Assembly (NCBI GenBank): GCA_030220185.1
Contig: JASPKZ010001598.1
Location: 1,446,501 to 1,510,500, forward strand
Source: Diploptera punctata
Taxonomy: Eukaryota; Arthropoda; Insecta; Blattodea; Blaberidae
Length of the DNA: 64,000 nucleotides
Direction: 5' to 3'
The position numbers and the translations under genes were made by a program. This document shows positions 63,936-64,000 of this stretch, one piece after another. The stretch's first letter is position 1. Each line of letters starts with the position of its first letter. The notes beneath the pieces are model-generated. The model was given only the letters and a program-made list of their open reading frames with translations, did not search any database and was not told where the DNA came from.

Positions 63936-64000
63936 TGAATATAGCAATTTATACATTAAGATATAAGAATTCTAGAACACAAATGGCTCCCTGATTATAA

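Larger units (their letters stand above)
55868..64000 (+). other. Intron 1 of the TLX gene (to window edge)
   Basis: Begins GTAACC at 55868. No sequence encoding a homeodomain (for example WFQNRRTKWRR) was seen in any frame to 64000, so the intron is at least 8.1 kb. It is filled with LINE tails, microsatellites, a Helitron-like element, a foldback and SINEs, listed separately. 55900-56640 holds nothing recognised. Confidence 0.6.

Noticed and set aside
55868..64000. Homeodomain exon of TLX within the window
   Set aside because: No frame shows the conserved homeodomain helix 3 pattern; only transposon debris was found.
1..64000. TAGGCCTA as a DNA-uptake signal or restriction-related motif
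   Set aside because: This is eukaryotic DNA. The copy-versus-copy comparisons show insertion at TA, which neither idea explains.

Overview
The window looks like non-coding-rich nuclear DNA of an arthropod with a large genome, most likely an insect. The evidence is one insect-type homeobox exon, several arthropod-style non-LTR retrotransposon tails, tRNA-derived SINEs, and very long ATT/TAA microsatellites. A polyneopteran such as a cockroach or termite is my guess; the sequence does not prove it. There are no bacterial operons. Nearly all short ORFs are microsatellite read-through or pieces of transposable elements.

The one well-supported host gene is on the plus strand near 55 kb. It is the first coding exon of a T-cell-leukemia homeobox (TLX/C15/clawless) gene: ATG at 54967, splice donor after 55867. 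Its homeodomain exon is not in the window, so the 8.1 kb to the right edge is intron 1. Just upstream (51549-53278) is a 19-bp GC-containing satellite with higher-order structure. Two weaker host-exon candidates are a secreted Cys-motif exon (32696-32813, plus, Ly6-like) and a Cys/His-rich exon (35149-35616, minus).

The rest is layered mobile DNA. 0-8 kb: a long-TIR transposon with a helix-turn-helix ORF, an AT-rich GATCGAT-type repeat field broken up by two LINE tails and a MITE, and a 700-bp MITE. 8-16.5 kb: tRNA-derived SINEs (several with clear target-site duplications), a TTAA-flanked element with a nested SINE, and LINE fragments. 16.5-32.5 kb: pairs of unidentified interspersed repeats in direct and inverted orientation, LINE tails, and a foldback with hammerhead-like cores. 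32.5-51.5 kb: LINE tails, Helitron-like elements (one split by a second foldback), long TAA arrays and more SINEs. 51.5-56 kb: satellite plus TLX exon. 56-64 kb: intron 1 with LINE tails, a Helitron-like element, a third foldback, SINEs and one chimeric SINE.

The most unusual signal is the palindromic octamer TAGGCCTA, present well over a hundred times by eye where under one would be expected by chance. Comparing repeat copies inside the window shows that many arose as insertions of GGCCTA at a TA dinucleotide (TA becomes TAGGCCTA). They interrupt LINE reading frames, SINEs and only one arm of inverted repeats, and length variants (TAGGCTA, TAGCCTA, TAGGCCCTA) are common. This looks like a TA-targeted micro-insertion process, possibly excision footprints of a transposon. 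Intact copies are absent from the TLX exon and its upstream region.
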